Assembly (NCBI GenBank): GCA_903873395.1
Contig: CAIQOJ010000104.1
Span: forward strand, 1-56,793
Source: an uncultured Acidimicrobiaceae bacterium
Lineage (GTDB): Bacteria; Actinomycetota; Acidimicrobiia; Acidimicrobiales; RAAP-2
Direction: 5' to 3'
DNA length: 56,793 bases
Shown here piece by piece: positions 12,885 through 21,408 of the stretch (position 1 is the first letter of the stretch; the number at the start of each line of letters is the position of its first letter). The notes under the pieces were generated by a model, which had not been told where the DNA came from, did not search any database, and was given only the letters and a program-made list of their open reading frames with translations. The position numbers and the translations under genes were made by a program.

Positions 12885-13088
12885 ATGACCGAGGAAGGGC
12901 ACGACGCCACCGAGCTGACTCAGGGTCCTCACTGCACCGGATGCGGTTCGACCTCGTGCCCGGGCTGCAACCGCACCCTTGATCCTCCGCGATTCTGCGC
13001 CACGTGCAGCCGCCGGCTGACGGTCACCGTTACCCCCGGCGGATGGCGAGCCCGCTGCCGTGACCACGGCGAACTGGCATCGAACTGA
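12885..13088 (+). CDS. bsaP: BsaP-like biotin synthase auxiliary protein
   Basis: A 67-residue cysteine-rich protein. The C-terminal half ([20 protein letters not shown] followed by a C-x-D-H-G) has the pattern of the small protein encoded next to bioB in mycobacteria (BsaP, Rv1590), which is required for biotin synthase activity. The N-terminal half adds CTGC and CPGC pairs, giving seven cysteines in all. Such a protein could hold an Fe-S cluster or zinc; the sequence does not decide. Position directly downstream of bioB supports the assignment. Confidence 0.75.
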   Translation: MTEEGHDATELTQGPHCTGCGSTSCPGCNRTLDPPRFCATCSRRLTVTVTPGGWRARCRDHGELASN

Positions 13089-13208
13089 GGCGCATGATGC
13101 CTGCCTGACGTCCTGAGCGACGTAAGGGCACCAACGGGAGCCCTGCCCGGGGCGGCTGAGTTCTGACCTGACCGAGAATGCAACCTGCCTGGGCGTTAGG
13201 TTGGACCT

Positions 13209-13880
13209 ATGGGCTCGCTTCTTGCATCGGTGCTGCCCCTCGCACTCGGTGCTGCCATCAGCCCCACCTTGTTGGCCTTGCAACTGCTCGTCTTGGCCGG
13301 CGAGACCAAGCGCATTGCTCGTGGCTGGGCCCTGGCCTTGGGGGCCACCCTGGTGCTCGTCGGCTTCATCATGGTGTGCGCCACCGCGCTCACCCGCATC
13401 GCTCCCCATCACGTGCATCACTCGACCACCGGGGCAATCGTCTACTTCGTGGCCGCCGCCCTGCTCCTTGGCCTGGCTGTTCGATCGCAACTGCCTAGGC
13501 CGACCTCGGGCGAGCAGCACCACTCGAAACTCGCTGAGCGGCTGGATGCGGCCTCGACGGGATGGTTCGTCGGAGCAGGAGCACTTGGCATGGTCGTCAA
13601 CTTCTCGACGTTGGTCCTGGTCGTGCCGGCTGTACACCTCATCAAAGAGTCCGAGGCCGGGACCGCCGCACGCCTGGTCGCCACCGCGATGTTCGTCGCC
13701 GTCACCCTGCTCCCGGTGGTGCTTCCCGTCCTCGCCGTCACCGTGCTCGGACGTCGGGTCGACCCTGCGCTTGGTGCCGCCCACAGATGGGTGACACGCA
13801 ATAGCCGTCGCATCGGCGTGGCCATCGAACTGATCTTCGCCCTGTACCTGGTGAGCAGAGGAATCCGCGACCTGCCCTGA
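13209..13880 (+). CDS. GAP-family (LysE-like) membrane protein
   Basis: A 223-residue protein with six hydrophobic segments (about residues 1-30, 38-60, 72-92, 118-140, 150-178 and 200-220). The start (LPLALGAAISPTLLALQLLV) is the hallmark of the Sap/GAP family, relatives of LysE exporters that include mycobacterial lipid-addressing proteins. It probably sits in the cytoplasmic membrane and exports a small molecule or lipid, but the substrate is unknown. It stands alone and converges with the DUF3039 gene. Confidence 0.8.
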   Translation: MGSLLASVLPLALGAAISPTLLALQLLVLAGETKRIARGWALALGATLVLVGFIMVCATALTRIAPHHVHHSTTGAIVYFVAAALLLGLAVRSQLPRPTSGEQHHSKLAERLDAASTGWFVGAGALGMVVNFSTLVLVVPAVHLIKESEAGTAARLVATAMFVAVTLLPVVLPVLAVTVLGRRVDPALGAAHRWVTRNSRRIGVAIELIFALYLVSRGIRDLP

Positions 13881-13914
13881 GGTGGTTGGTCCCGCAGGTG
13901 CGGCCGATCAGAGA

Positions 13915-14196
13915 TCAGGCCGAAGGCACCTTCCAGCCCATGCCCTCAGCGATCTCCTTGCAGGTGGGGCAGATGCCGTAGCGAGCGGGGTTGCGGCCTG
14001 GGACCCAGATCTTCCCGCACAGCGCTTTGACGGCAGTCCCGTTGATCATGCCCTCGACCACCGAGTTCCCGGCCGAGACGAAATCACCCTTTTTGGGCGT
14101 CCATCCCTCCAAGACGATGTGGCTCATGCGCTCGTGATCGCCATCGAGCTGCGGGTCAGCATGAGTCGGCGACAGGGTGATCCCGGTGTCGGTCAT
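13915..14196 (-). CDS. DUF3039 protein
   Basis: A 93-residue small actinobacterial protein. The conserved segments are VEGMINGTAVKALCGKIWVP and YGICPTCKEIAEGM, which supply one cysteine and then a CxxC, so metal binding is plausible. Its function is unknown in the family. I start at ATG 14196 (MTDTGIT); the frame is open a further 20 codons upstream, but those lack family similarity. It is divergent from maf. Confidence 0.85.
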   Translation of the reverse strand: MTDTGITLSPTHADPQLDGDHERMSHIVLEGWTPKKGDFVSAGNSVVEGMINGTAVKALCGKIWVPGRNPARYGICPTCKEIAEGMGWKVPSA

Positions 14197-14277
14197 GCCA
14201 CAAGGATCGCGCATCTGCGGCGAGTCGACATCTGCCCCCCATGCATGAGCCCACACCTACCTGCGTGGTCGGTCCTT

Positions 14278-14337
14278 TGGTCAGTTCCCTGGCTGGTCCC
14301 ATGGCCAGTTCCCTGGTCAGTCCGATGGTCGACTTGG
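14278..14337. repeat. 12-bp tandem repeat, five imperfect copies
   Basis: Units of the form TGGTCAGTTCCC lie in tandem (14278, 14290, 14302, 14314, 14326) between the divergent DUF3039 and maf genes. Copies one and three are nearly identical and the last is degenerate. No gene covers it convincingly. Confidence 0.75.
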
Positions 14338-14397
14338 CGGACCGGCCATCCAGAGGAGCCGGCCGCGTAGGCTGGCCGGCATGCCCACCGCACCCTT

Positions 14398-15021
14398 GTG
14401 CTCGCCTCGGCTTCGCCGGCGCGTCGGCGTCTGCTGATTGAGGCTGGATTCGCACCGCTGGTCGAGGTGAGTGGCGTCGACGAAGACGATGTTGATCCTT
14501 CCGACACCGCGGGCTCTGCCGGACGCCTGGCCGCCGACAAGGCCCGAGCAGTGGCTCGTGCCGGTGGCGACCGCTTGGTGCTCGGCTGCGATTCGATGCT
14601 CGAGTTCGACGGGCGGCCCCACGGGAAGCCCACGTCGACCGATGAAGCCCGGCGCTGGCTGACCGCCATGCGGGGCCGAACAGGAACGCTCTGGACCGGC
14701 CATCACCTCATCGATGAGTCCACGGGTGTCGAGGTGGCCGAGGTGGTGGGAACGACCGTCCGCTTCGCCATCACAACGGATGCCGAGCTCGACGCCTATC
14801 TGGATGACCCATCGGTACTCCGCGTGGCCGGAGCCTTCACCTTGGACGGCCGCTCGGCTCCCTTTGTCGAAGGAATCGATGGTGACCACACCAACGTCAT
14901 TGGACTGTCCCTTCCCGGGTTCCGGCGTCTGCTGGGTCGGCTCGGGATCCCGGTGGCCGACCTGTGGGCCGAACTCGAGGTGACCGACGATGCCGATCGA
15001 CACGTCGAGGTCCTCTCATGA
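14398..15021 (+). CDS. maf: Maf-family nucleotide pyrophosphatase
   Basis: A 207-residue protein. Maf enzymes hydrolyse non-canonical or canonical nucleoside triphosphates to monophosphates and were linked to septum inhibition. LASASPARRRLL is the N-terminal phosphate-binding motif, GCDSMLEFDGRPHGKPTSTD holds the catalytic aspartate region, and the later F-x-LDGRSAPFVEGIDGD loop is conserved. The only in-frame start after the upstream stop is GTG 14398, which trims the usual few leading residues. An ATG at 14381 encoding MPTAPL is one base out of frame with the motif. The stop overlaps the dusB start (ATGA). Confidence 0.88.
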   Translation: MLASASPARRRLLIEAGFAPLVEVSGVDEDDVDPSDTAGSAGRLAADKARAVARAGGDRLVLGCDSMLEFDGRPHGKPTSTDEARRWLTAMRGRTGTLWTGHHLIDESTGVEVAEVVGTTVRFAITTDAELDAYLDDPSVLRVAGAFTLDGRSAPFVEGIDGDHTNVIGLSLPGFRRLLGRLGIPVADLWAELEVTDDADRHVEVLS

Positions 15022-16235
15022 CGACCACGGCGTCGAGTGACATGTCCCGTGCTAGCGCAGTGCCATCGGACGCATCGGTTGCCAATGCATCGGTTGCCAG
15101 TGCATCCGTGGGCCAGGTGCGTCCATTGAAGTTCGGACCTTTGACCGTCGACGTGCCCGTGGTGCTCGCCCCTATGGCCGGCGTCACCAACAGCGCGTTT
15201 CGGACCTTGTGTCGGGCCTACGGCGCCGGGCTCTATGTGTCCGAGATGATCACGGCTCGCGCTCTTGTGGAAGGCAATGTCAAGACGATCGGCATGGCGT
15301 CGTTTGCTCCTGATGAGCCCGTGCGCTCGGTCCAGCTCTCGAGCGTGGACCCGACCACCATGGGTCGGGCTGTGCTTCGCCTCGTCGAGGAGATCGGTGT
15401 CGACCATATCGACCTGAACTTCGGCTGCCCGGCGGCCAAGGTCACACGTCAGGGAGCCGGGGCCGCGTTGCCGCTCCATCGGGTCCTCTTCCGTGACATC
15501 GTCCGGGCCGCCGTCACCAATGCCGGCGACGTACCGGTGACCGTGAAGCTGCGTATGGGCGTTGATGCCGACCACATCACCTATCTCGAGTCTGGACCCA
15601 TCGCCGAGGGCGAGGGGGCTGCCGCCGTCACGTTGCATGCCCGCACGGCCGAGCAGCTCTACTCGGGGACGGCTGACTGGTCAGCCATCGGGAGACTCAA
15701 AGAGGTGGTGACCTCGGTGCCCGTCCTGGGTAACGGTGATCTGTGGGAAGCAGCCGATGCCCTGGCCATGATGACGTCCACCGGCTGCGACGGTGTCGTG
15801 ATCGGCCGGGGGTGCCTGGGGCGCCCCTGGCTTTTTCGAGACCTTGCTGCTGCGCTGACCGGTCGAGCTGTGCCCGCGCCTCCTGACCTGGGCGAGGTGC
15901 GCTCCATGATGCTGCGCCACGTCGGGCTCTTGAGTGAACGATTCGGCCCCGACCTCGGGGTTCGCCAATTCCGCAAGCACGCCGGTTGGTATCTGACCGG
16001 GTTCCCGGTGGGACCGGAGGTTCGCCGGCGCCTGGCCACCTCGTCCACCCTCGATGAGGTCACGGAGTTGCTCGCCCCTCTCGACGGCTCGCTCCCCTTC
16101 CCTCACGAGGCGCTCCGCATGGCCCGTGGACACACCAATGGCCCCCGGCCCGTCCACTTGCCGGAAGGATGGATGGACCGGGTCGACGATCCCACCCCAC
16201 CAGTCGGTGGCGATCTCTTGGTATCAGGAGGATGA
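15018..16235 (+). CDS. dusB: tRNA-dihydrouridine synthase (DusB-type)
   Basis: This 405-residue flavoenzyme reduces uridines in tRNA D-loops. LAPMAGVTNSAFRTLCRAYG is the FMN-binding start, LNFGCPAAKVTRQGAGAAL contains the catalytic cysteine, and VTVKLRMG, VTLHARTAEQLYSG and VLGNGDLW line the barrel. The first 35 residues are Ser/Ala/Val-rich and low-complexity; family homology begins near VRPLKFGPL, so a later start cannot be excluded. It overlaps maf (ATGA) and is followed closely by the SDR/DUF2867 gene. Confidence 0.95.
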   Translation: MTTTASSDMSRASAVPSDASVANASVASASVGQVRPLKFGPLTVDVPVVLAPMAGVTNSAFRTLCRAYGAGLYVSEMITARALVEGNVKTIGMASFAPDEPVRSVQLSSVDPTTMGRAVLRLVEEIGVDHIDLNFGCPAAKVTRQGAGAALPLHRVLFRDIVRAAVTNAGDVPVTVKLRMGVDADHITYLESGPIAEGEGAAAVTLHARTAEQLYSGTADWSAIGRLKEVVTSVPVLGNGDLWEAADALAMMTSTGCDGVVIGRGCLGRPWLFRDLAAALTGRAVPAPPDLGEVRSMMLRHVGLLSERFGPDLGVRQFRKHAGWYLTGFPVGPEVRRRLATSSTLDEVTELLAPLDGSLPFPHEALRMARGHTNGPRPVHLPEGWMDRVDDPTPPVGGDLLVSGG

Positions 16236-16240
16236 CAGAC

Positions 16241-17779
16241 ATGGAACCCACGGGCAGCCCCGAGGCATCGATCGACCTTCTGGGGGCTGATGACCCGAGT
16301 GACAGCGGGGCCCGGCCGCCGGTTCCTACCGCCGCCGACCTGCTCGGCCCGGATCGACCTGCCGCCCCTCGCCGCGCTGCGGTCAGCGGCGCAACTGGGT
16401 TCGTCGGCACGAACCTGATTACCCATCTGGCCTCATCGGGTATCGACGTCACCGCCATCGTGCGGCGTCCTGGCTCGGTCGAGGCCGCAGAGCACATCGA
16501 CGTGGCCATCGCCGACGTCACCGACACCTCAGCCCTCACCGATGCGCTGCGCGGATCCGATGTCGCCTACTACCTGGTCCATGCCATGGCCGGCGGTGAA
16601 GGATTCGTTGACCGTGACCGGGCGCTGGCCACCTCCTTTGCCACAGCCGCCGCCGCTGCCGGCGTGCGCCGCATCATCTACCTCGGCGGACTCGGACGAG
16701 GCGATCTCTCCACCCACTTGGCCAGTCGCCAAGAGGTCGGCCAGGTCCTGGCGTCGACGGGTCTCGAGGTCGTCGAACTCCGGGCAGCCGTGGTGCTCGG
16801 GGCTGGCAGCATCTCCTTTGAGATGGTCCGCTACTTGACCGAGCGACTGCCCGCCATGGTCTGTCCTCGCTGGGTGAACACCCCAACACAACCCATCGCC
16901 CTGTCCGACCTGTTGGCCTACCTGACGGAAGCGGCAACCGTGCCCGTGGGCATCTACGAAGTCGGCTGCACCGATGCCACCACCTACCGCCAGATGATGG
17001 ACACCTATGCCGCCGTGCGGGGTCTCCGCAGGCGCTTGGTGGTCAAGGTCCCACTCCTCACGCCAGCACTGTCGGCCCACTGGGTCGACCTCGTCACCCC
17101 TGTGGATTCGATCGTCAGCCATGCCCTCATCGACAGCCTGGGCTACGACACCACCGTCATTGACCCGACGACCACGGCGGCCGCCTTCTCGGTCCGGCCG
17201 CTCTCTGTGGCCCGAGCCATCGCCGCCGCCCTCGACGAGCAAGACGCGGCCATCACGGCGACGCTGTTCGACCGGCGCCACGGACTCCAAGATGGCGTCT
17301 ACACCGACCGTTCGGCGGCCAAGGTCCGACGCAGGGGCATGGCTGCAGACGGTTCAGTGGCCGGCCTGGCTGCTGACCTCGACGATGCCGGTGGACGGCT
17401 CAGTTGGTATGGGCTCCCCTTCGCCTGGCTCGCCCGCATCGTGCTCGGCCATCTCTTCGGCGAAGACCTACGGCTGGGGCGACCCACGCACGTCGAGGTC
17501 GGCTCCAACGTCGACTGGTGGACGGTCGAGGCACGAGAGCCCGATCTCATCGTGCTCCGTTCACGAGGCTGGTTCTGTGGCGAGGCCTGGCTGGGCTTCC
17601 GTGCTGCCCCCTCGGGCGCTCCCGCCATCGAACAGGTCGGGGCACTACGCACCAAGGGCGTACTGGGCATGGCCTACTGGTGGGCGCTGTGGCCCATCCA
17701 CCTGGTGGCCTTTAGAGCCATGGTCCGCCATCGTCGGAGGCGAGCCCGCACGATGGCCCGTCGCATGCGGGCCTCCTGA
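16241..17779 (+). CDS. SDR-like NAD(P)-binding protein with DUF2867 domain
   Basis: A 512-residue two-domain protein. Residues about 45-330 are an atypical short-chain dehydrogenase/epimerase (VSGATGFVGTNLI nucleotide-binding motif, then a VRRPGSV strand end). The C-terminal 170 residues match DUF2867 (WYGLPFAWLARIVLG, a WWTVEARE segment, and a hydrophobic GMAYWWALWPIHLVAF end). Such proteins are common in actinobacteria and lack a proven reaction. I start at ATG 16241 because AGGAGG at 16226-16231 is nine bases upstream; an ATG at 16232, overlapping dusB, is too close to that site. Confidence 0.85.
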   Translation: MEPTGSPEASIDLLGADDPSDSGARPPVPTAADLLGPDRPAAPRRAAVSGATGFVGTNLITHLASSGIDVTAIVRRPGSVEAAEHIDVAIADVTDTSALTDALRGSDVAYYLVHAMAGGEGFVDRDRALATSFATAAAAAGVRRIIYLGGLGRGDLSTHLASRQEVGQVLASTGLEVVELRAAVVLGAGSISFEMVRYLTERLPAMVCPRWVNTPTQPIALSDLLAYLTEAATVPVGIYEVGCTDATTYRQMMDTYAAVRGLRRRLVVKVPLLTPALSAHWVDLVTPVDSIVSHALIDSLGYDTTVIDPTTTAAAFSVRPLSVARAIAAALDEQDAAITATLFDRRHGLQDGVYTDRSAAKVRRRGMAADGSVAGLAADLDDAGGRLSWYGLPFAWLARIVLGHLFGEDLRLGRPTHVEVGSNVDWWTVEAREPDLIVLRSRGWFCGEAWLGFRAAPSGAPAIEQVGALRTKGVLGMAYWWALWPIHLVAFRAMVRHRRRRARTMARRMRAS

Positions 17780-17780
17780 A

Positions 17781-17831
17781 GGCCTGGGCGGACTCGAGGC
17801 CTTAGCGAACTACAGGCCTCAGCGGACTACA
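17781..17831. repeat. 17-bp tandem repeat, three copies, just after a stop codon
   Basis: Three copies (GGCCTGGGCGGACTCGA, GGCCTTAGCGAACTACA, GGCCTCAGCGGACTACA) begin two bases after the stop of the SDR gene, and a partial fourth follows. Confidence 0.8.
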
Positions 17832-17906
17832 GGCGTCGGCGATGCCGTCCCGCAGGTGCTGGTTCGGGTGCGTGGATTGCCTCGGGGGCAGGTGTGGGAG
17901 AATCAC

Positions 17907-17972
17907 ATGGGTAACGGTCCCTGTCTCTTCCCACCAGGGACGGCACGTCAGACCCGAACCCCCCTCTCATGA
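17907..17972 (+). CDS. Upstream leader ORF of ABC-F gene (21 residues)
   Basis: A GGGAG element six bases upstream precedes an ATG that encodes a peptide starting MGNGPCLFPPGTAR, 21 residues long. Its TGA overlaps the ABC-F start as ATGA. It contains Pro-Pro-Gly, a known ribosome-slowing triplet, and a hairpin lies inside the ORF. ABC-F genes for antibiotic resistance are often controlled by leader peptides in this way. Translation of this ORF is inferred, not shown. Confidence 0.5.
   Translation: MGNGPCLFPPGTARQTRTPLS
17917..17941 (+). promoter_or_regulatory. Hairpin within ABC-F leader
   Basis: A 7-bp perfect stem, GTCCCTG (17917-17923) / CAGGGAC (17935-17941), with an 11-base loop sits inside the leader ORF. 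A ribosome paused at the Pro-Pro-Gly codons would cover the hairpin, so it could report leader translation. No alternative structure was worked out. Confidence 0.4.
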
Positions 17973-19567
17973 TCGTCGGCTCTTCCCTCACCATCGAAAT
18001 CGGCGGCCGCCGACTGCTCGACGATGCCTCCTTCGTGGTGGGTGCCGGCGAGAAGGTCGGCCTGGTCGGTCGCAACGGCACCGGTAAATCGACCTTCCTC
18101 TCCGTCGTCCTCGGTGAGCCCGCCACCGCCGTGCGTTCATCGGGAGATACCCGCATCCGAGGGACCTGGGGCAACCTCCCTCAGGTGCCCGAACCCCATG
18201 GTCTGGGCCTCGATTCGAGCGCCTTCTCCCATGTCCTGTCCGGCCGGGGCCTCGACGTCCTCGATGACGCCTTGGGAAAAGCCCGGACCCAGATGGCCAA
18301 AGACCCGTCAGAGGAGAACATCGCCCTCTTCTCGGACCTCGAAGAGCAGTTCCGTGAGAACGGTGGTTACGAAGCCGAGGCCACGATGGCGCGCCTTGCC
18401 GACGGCTTGGGACTACGCCAAGACCTCTTGTTCGAAGACATCGAGTCGCTCTCAGGCGGCCAGCGCCGCCGGGTCGATCTGATCCGCCTCCTCTTCCAGG
18501 CCCCCGAGACGATGATCCTCGACGAGCCAACCAACCACCTCGACCGACCAGCCAAGGCCTGGCTCATGGACGAGCTCGGCTCCTTCTCCGGTGCCATCCT
18601 CGTGGTCTCCCACGATCTCAAGCTCCTCGACCGATCGATCAACAAGGTCCTGCACCTGTCTGACGGACATCTGACCGAGTTCAAAGGCACCTACTCCTCC
18701 TACATTGCCCAACTCGAAGCCGACACTGGTCGGCGGGAGCGAGCCGCCGAGCTCGAGGGCAAGGAGATCGACCGGTTGTCAAAGCTGGCCGACTCCATGC
18801 GCGGCAGCACCAACCGCCGTGCCCGGATCGCCAAGTCGCTCGACAAGCGGGTAGAGCGACTCGAGTCCGGCAAAACAGAAGTACGCAAGCGCGAACGCAA
18901 GAGTTCGTTCACCCTTCCAGCACCCGCCCGCTCGGGAGAGGTGCCCCTGCGGGCCACCGAGCTCAAGGTCAGCTACGACGACAAGACGGTGCTAACCAGC
19001 GTCGACTTCCACTGTCGCCGAGGTGACCGTGTGGTGGTGATCGGCAGGAACGGAGCAGGTAAGTCCAGCCTGCTCCGTTGCCTTTCCGGCGTGCAAGAAC
19101 CGACGGCAGGCCAGGTCGAACCGGGTATCAACGTGACCGTCGGCTACTTCGCTCAAGAGCACGAACAGGTCGACCTCTCCGTCAGCGTGCTCGACAACAT
19201 CGACGATCGGATCCTGTCCAAAGAGTCCGAGCGACGAGCCTTGCTCGGCTCGTTCGGACTGGTCGGCGACATCGCCTACCAGATGCCCAAGACCCTCTCG
19301 GGTGGCGAACGGGCCAAGCTCGGTCTGGCCATGCTGGCCGCCGGGCAGGCCAATCTGCTCATCCTCGACGAGCCGACCAACAACCTGGATCCGACCTCCA
19401 TCGAGGCCGTCGGGCAGATGCTGGCGGAGTGGCCTGGGACGATCGTCGTCGTCAGCCATGACCGAGCCTTTGTGGAAGCCATGGCCCCCACCCACGCCCT
19501 GGTGCTTCCCGACGAGACCTACACCCACTGGCGCGACGAGTACCTCGATCTCGTGGAGATGAAGTAG
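17969..19567 (+). CDS. ABC-F family ATPase (ribosome-associated)
   Basis: A 532-residue protein with two ABC domains and no membrane segment. Walker A motifs are GRNGTGKST (about residue 35) and GRNGAGKSS. The signatures LSGGQRRRVDL and LSGGERAKLGL are present, with Walker B ILDEPTNHLD and ILDEPTNNLD. The linker between them is charged and helical (residues about 250-315). ABC-F proteins bind the ribosomal E site and either relieve stalled elongation or protect against antibiotics; which applies here cannot be read from sequence. A leader ORF with a hairpin overlaps the start, suggesting translational control. Confidence 0.93.
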   Translation: MIVGSSLTIEIGGRRLLDDASFVVGAGEKVGLVGRNGTGKSTFLSVVLGEPATAVRSSGDTRIRGTWGNLPQVPEPHGLGLDSSAFSHVLSGRGLDVLDDALGKARTQMAKDPSEENIALFSDLEEQFRENGGYEAEATMARLADGLGLRQDLLFEDIESLSGGQRRRVDLIRLLFQAPETMILDEPTNHLDRPAKAWLMDELGSFSGAILVVSHDLKLLDRSINKVLHLSDGHLTEFKGTYSSYIAQLEADTGRRERAAELEGKEIDRLSKLADSMRGSTNRRARIAKSLDKRVERLESGKTEVRKRERKSSFTLPAPARSGEVPLRATELKVSYDDKTVLTSVDFHCRRGDRVVVIGRNGAGKSSLLRCLSGVQEPTAGQVEPGINVTVGYFAQEHEQVDLSVSVLDNIDDRILSKESERRALLGSFGLVGDIAYQMPKTLSGGERAKLGLAMLAAGQANLLILDEPTNNLDPTSIEAVGQMLAEWPGTIVVVSHDRAFVEAMAPTHALVLPDETYTHWRDEYLDLVEMK

Positions 19568-19614
19568 CCCGAGTACCTCTCTGGGTTCTCAGGTGCGATG
19601 CCTGTGCGCCAAGG

Positions 19615-20484
19615 TCACCGGCCGATGAGATCGGCAAGGTGAGGGGCTTCGACCCGTCCTTGAGCCAGGCCAGCCCGAGCGGCTGGACCTCGCACGGCTG
19701 GATCGAGCACGTCGGCACCGAACGCAGCCAGCGAGTCGGCATCGGGCGTGATCACGCCGTGTCGGACCCACTCCGGGTAGCCCGCCACCTGATCATCGAG
19801 AGCCGGGTCGGACAACGGGGCAAGGACCACGACCCGATCGGGTCCCTCTGGCGATGTGGCGTCCGCTGACCCATCGACGTGCACCAGGTCAGCGTTGGCC
19901 AGCGACCAGATGCCACCGTCCACATACCGGGTTCCGGCAATGGTCGTCGGTGGCCAGACGCCGGGCACTGCACTCGATGCCGTGACCGCATCGACCAACG
20001 GGACCCCAGAGGCACCGTCGATGACCCGCCGCTCACCGGTGGCCGCTTCAACCACCACGATGCACAGGCGGCGGCCCGGTGCACTCGGCCAATCGACTCC
20101 GTCGAGTCGGTCCTCGAGAACGCCACGCCGCACTGCCTCGCTCACCGTTTCGGTCTCAAGGGCCAGCGTCCCCAACATCCGACGCCGCTCGCCTTCGTCG
20201 ACCTGGGCGGCGTAGATCGGAGCCAGTCGCTCCCAAAGTTCGCTCATCGACACCGGTGGTGCCAACTCCCGTGAACCAACCGTGGCGTCGACCTGGCGGG
20301 CCATCAGTACATCGAGGTCTCGTCCGGCCATGACCTGGGCGGCAACCGTGGCGCCGGCAGAGGTCCCGACGGCCACCGAGGCGTCAGTGAGATCGAGCCC
20401 GGCCTCGGCCAGTCCGGCCAGCACGCCGGTGTGCCAGGCCACCCCGGCGATCCCGCCGCCACCGAGCACGAGTCCCAGGGTCAT
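19615..20484 (-). CDS. Patatin-like phospholipase family protein
   Basis: A 289-residue cytoplasmic lipid hydrolase. The oxyanion motif LGGGGIAG is at the N-terminus, the nucleophile is in GTSAG (about residues 40-44), and the catalytic Asp is in YVDGG (about residue 190). It converges with the ABC-F gene (47 bases apart) and lies 21 bases after the ABC permease stop, so it may be the last gene of the minus-strand run. Substrate unknown. Confidence 0.9.
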   Translation of the reverse strand: MTLGLVLGGGGIAGVAWHTGVLAGLAEAGLDLTDASVAVGTSAGATVAAQVMAGRDLDVLMARQVDATVGSRELAPPVSMSELWERLAPIYAAQVDEGERRRMLGTLALETETVSEAVRRGVLEDRLDGVDWPSAPGRRLCIVVVEAATGERRVIDGASGVPLVDAVTASSAVPGVWPPTTIAGTRYVDGGIWSLANADLVHVDGSADATSPEGPDRVVVLAPLSDPALDDQVAGYPEWVRHGVITPDADSLAAFGADVLDPAVRGPAARAGLAQGRVEAPHLADLIGR

Positions 20485-20505
20485 CGTCGACCAGTTCCGC
20501 TCGAC

Positions 20506-21408
20506 TCAGGCATCTCGGCGGACCAGCAACCAGCCGGCCAGCAACGAAGCGGCGGCGGCATACGCAGCCAGCACGCCAGCCGCCACCCACGGGGTGAGCA
20601 AGATGCCGGCGAAATCCGTGGTCCGGGTCGTTACTGCTGTCATCCCCAGTCCGAGGTTCGAGGGCAAGTACTTCTCGAACGAGTTGGCAAAGCTCGAAGG
20701 CAGGATCGACACAATGAGCGGCAGGACCAAGAGCACGCCGACGTAGGTGCTGATGCTGCCCGCCGTGTGGCGCAAGATGAAGCCGATGGCGCACGCCAAG
20801 AAGGCCAGCAGCACCAAGTAGAGACCACCGAAGAAGACGGCCCGAAGTGCTCCGGGGTGGCCGATGCCATAGACGGGCACGTTGGCGGCATGTACCTGGT
20901 CAATCAAGGTGGACCCTGCCGGCAGCGACGTCCCACCCTGTCCTAAGAGGACGGCTTGGCCAACGAAGAACGAGGCGAACGCGGTGACCTCAGCCACCAC
21001 CAACACGACCGCTCCGACGACGAGCAGCTTGGCGATGAGCACCGAGGTGCGGCGAGGCACGCTCGCCAACGTGGTCCGCATGGCACCGGTGCCATACTCC
21101 GACGTGACGACCAGGGCGCCGAGCACACCCACCACGAACTCCGCCAGAAACAGACCGGTCTGACTGGAGCGAACAGGGTCGAAGAGGGCCCGCTCATCGG
21201 CGGCCAGGTGGACCCAACGTCCGGCTTCGATGCTCAGCACGAGCGCCGACAGGCCGACGCCTGCCACCACGATGATGGCCAGGCAGATCCACGTCGAGCG
21301 GACTGTTCGCAGCTTGGTCCACTCGGATGCCAACTCACCTCGCAACCCGGCCCGGCGGCCACTTGGCTCCGGCAGCGATGTCACCCGGGTCGGCGCGATG
21401 GCGGTCAT
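20506..21408 (-). CDS. ABC-2 type transporter permease
   Basis: A 300-residue membrane protein with about six helices. It begins with the typical cytoplasmic LRGELASEWTKLRTVRSTW stretch of actinobacterial ABC-2 permeases and then YGTGAMRTTLASVPRR, the conserved cytoplasmic loop. It overlaps the ATPase gene by four bases (ATGA), so the two form one exporter. The substrate is unknown. Confidence 0.9.
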   Translation of the reverse strand: MTAIAPTRVTSLPEPSGRRAGLRGELASEWTKLRTVRSTWICLAIIVVAGVGLSALVLSIEAGRWVHLAADERALFDPVRSSQTGLFLAEFVVGVLGALVVTSEYGTGAMRTTLASVPRRTSVLIAKLLVVGAVVLVVAEVTAFASFFVGQAVLLGQGGTSLPAGSTLIDQVHAANVPVYGIGHPGALRAVFFGGLYLVLLAFLACAIGFILRHTAGSISTYVGVLLVLPLIVSILPSSFANSFEKYLPSNLGLGMTAVTTRTTDFAGILLTPWVAAGVLAAYAAAASLLAGWLLVRRDA

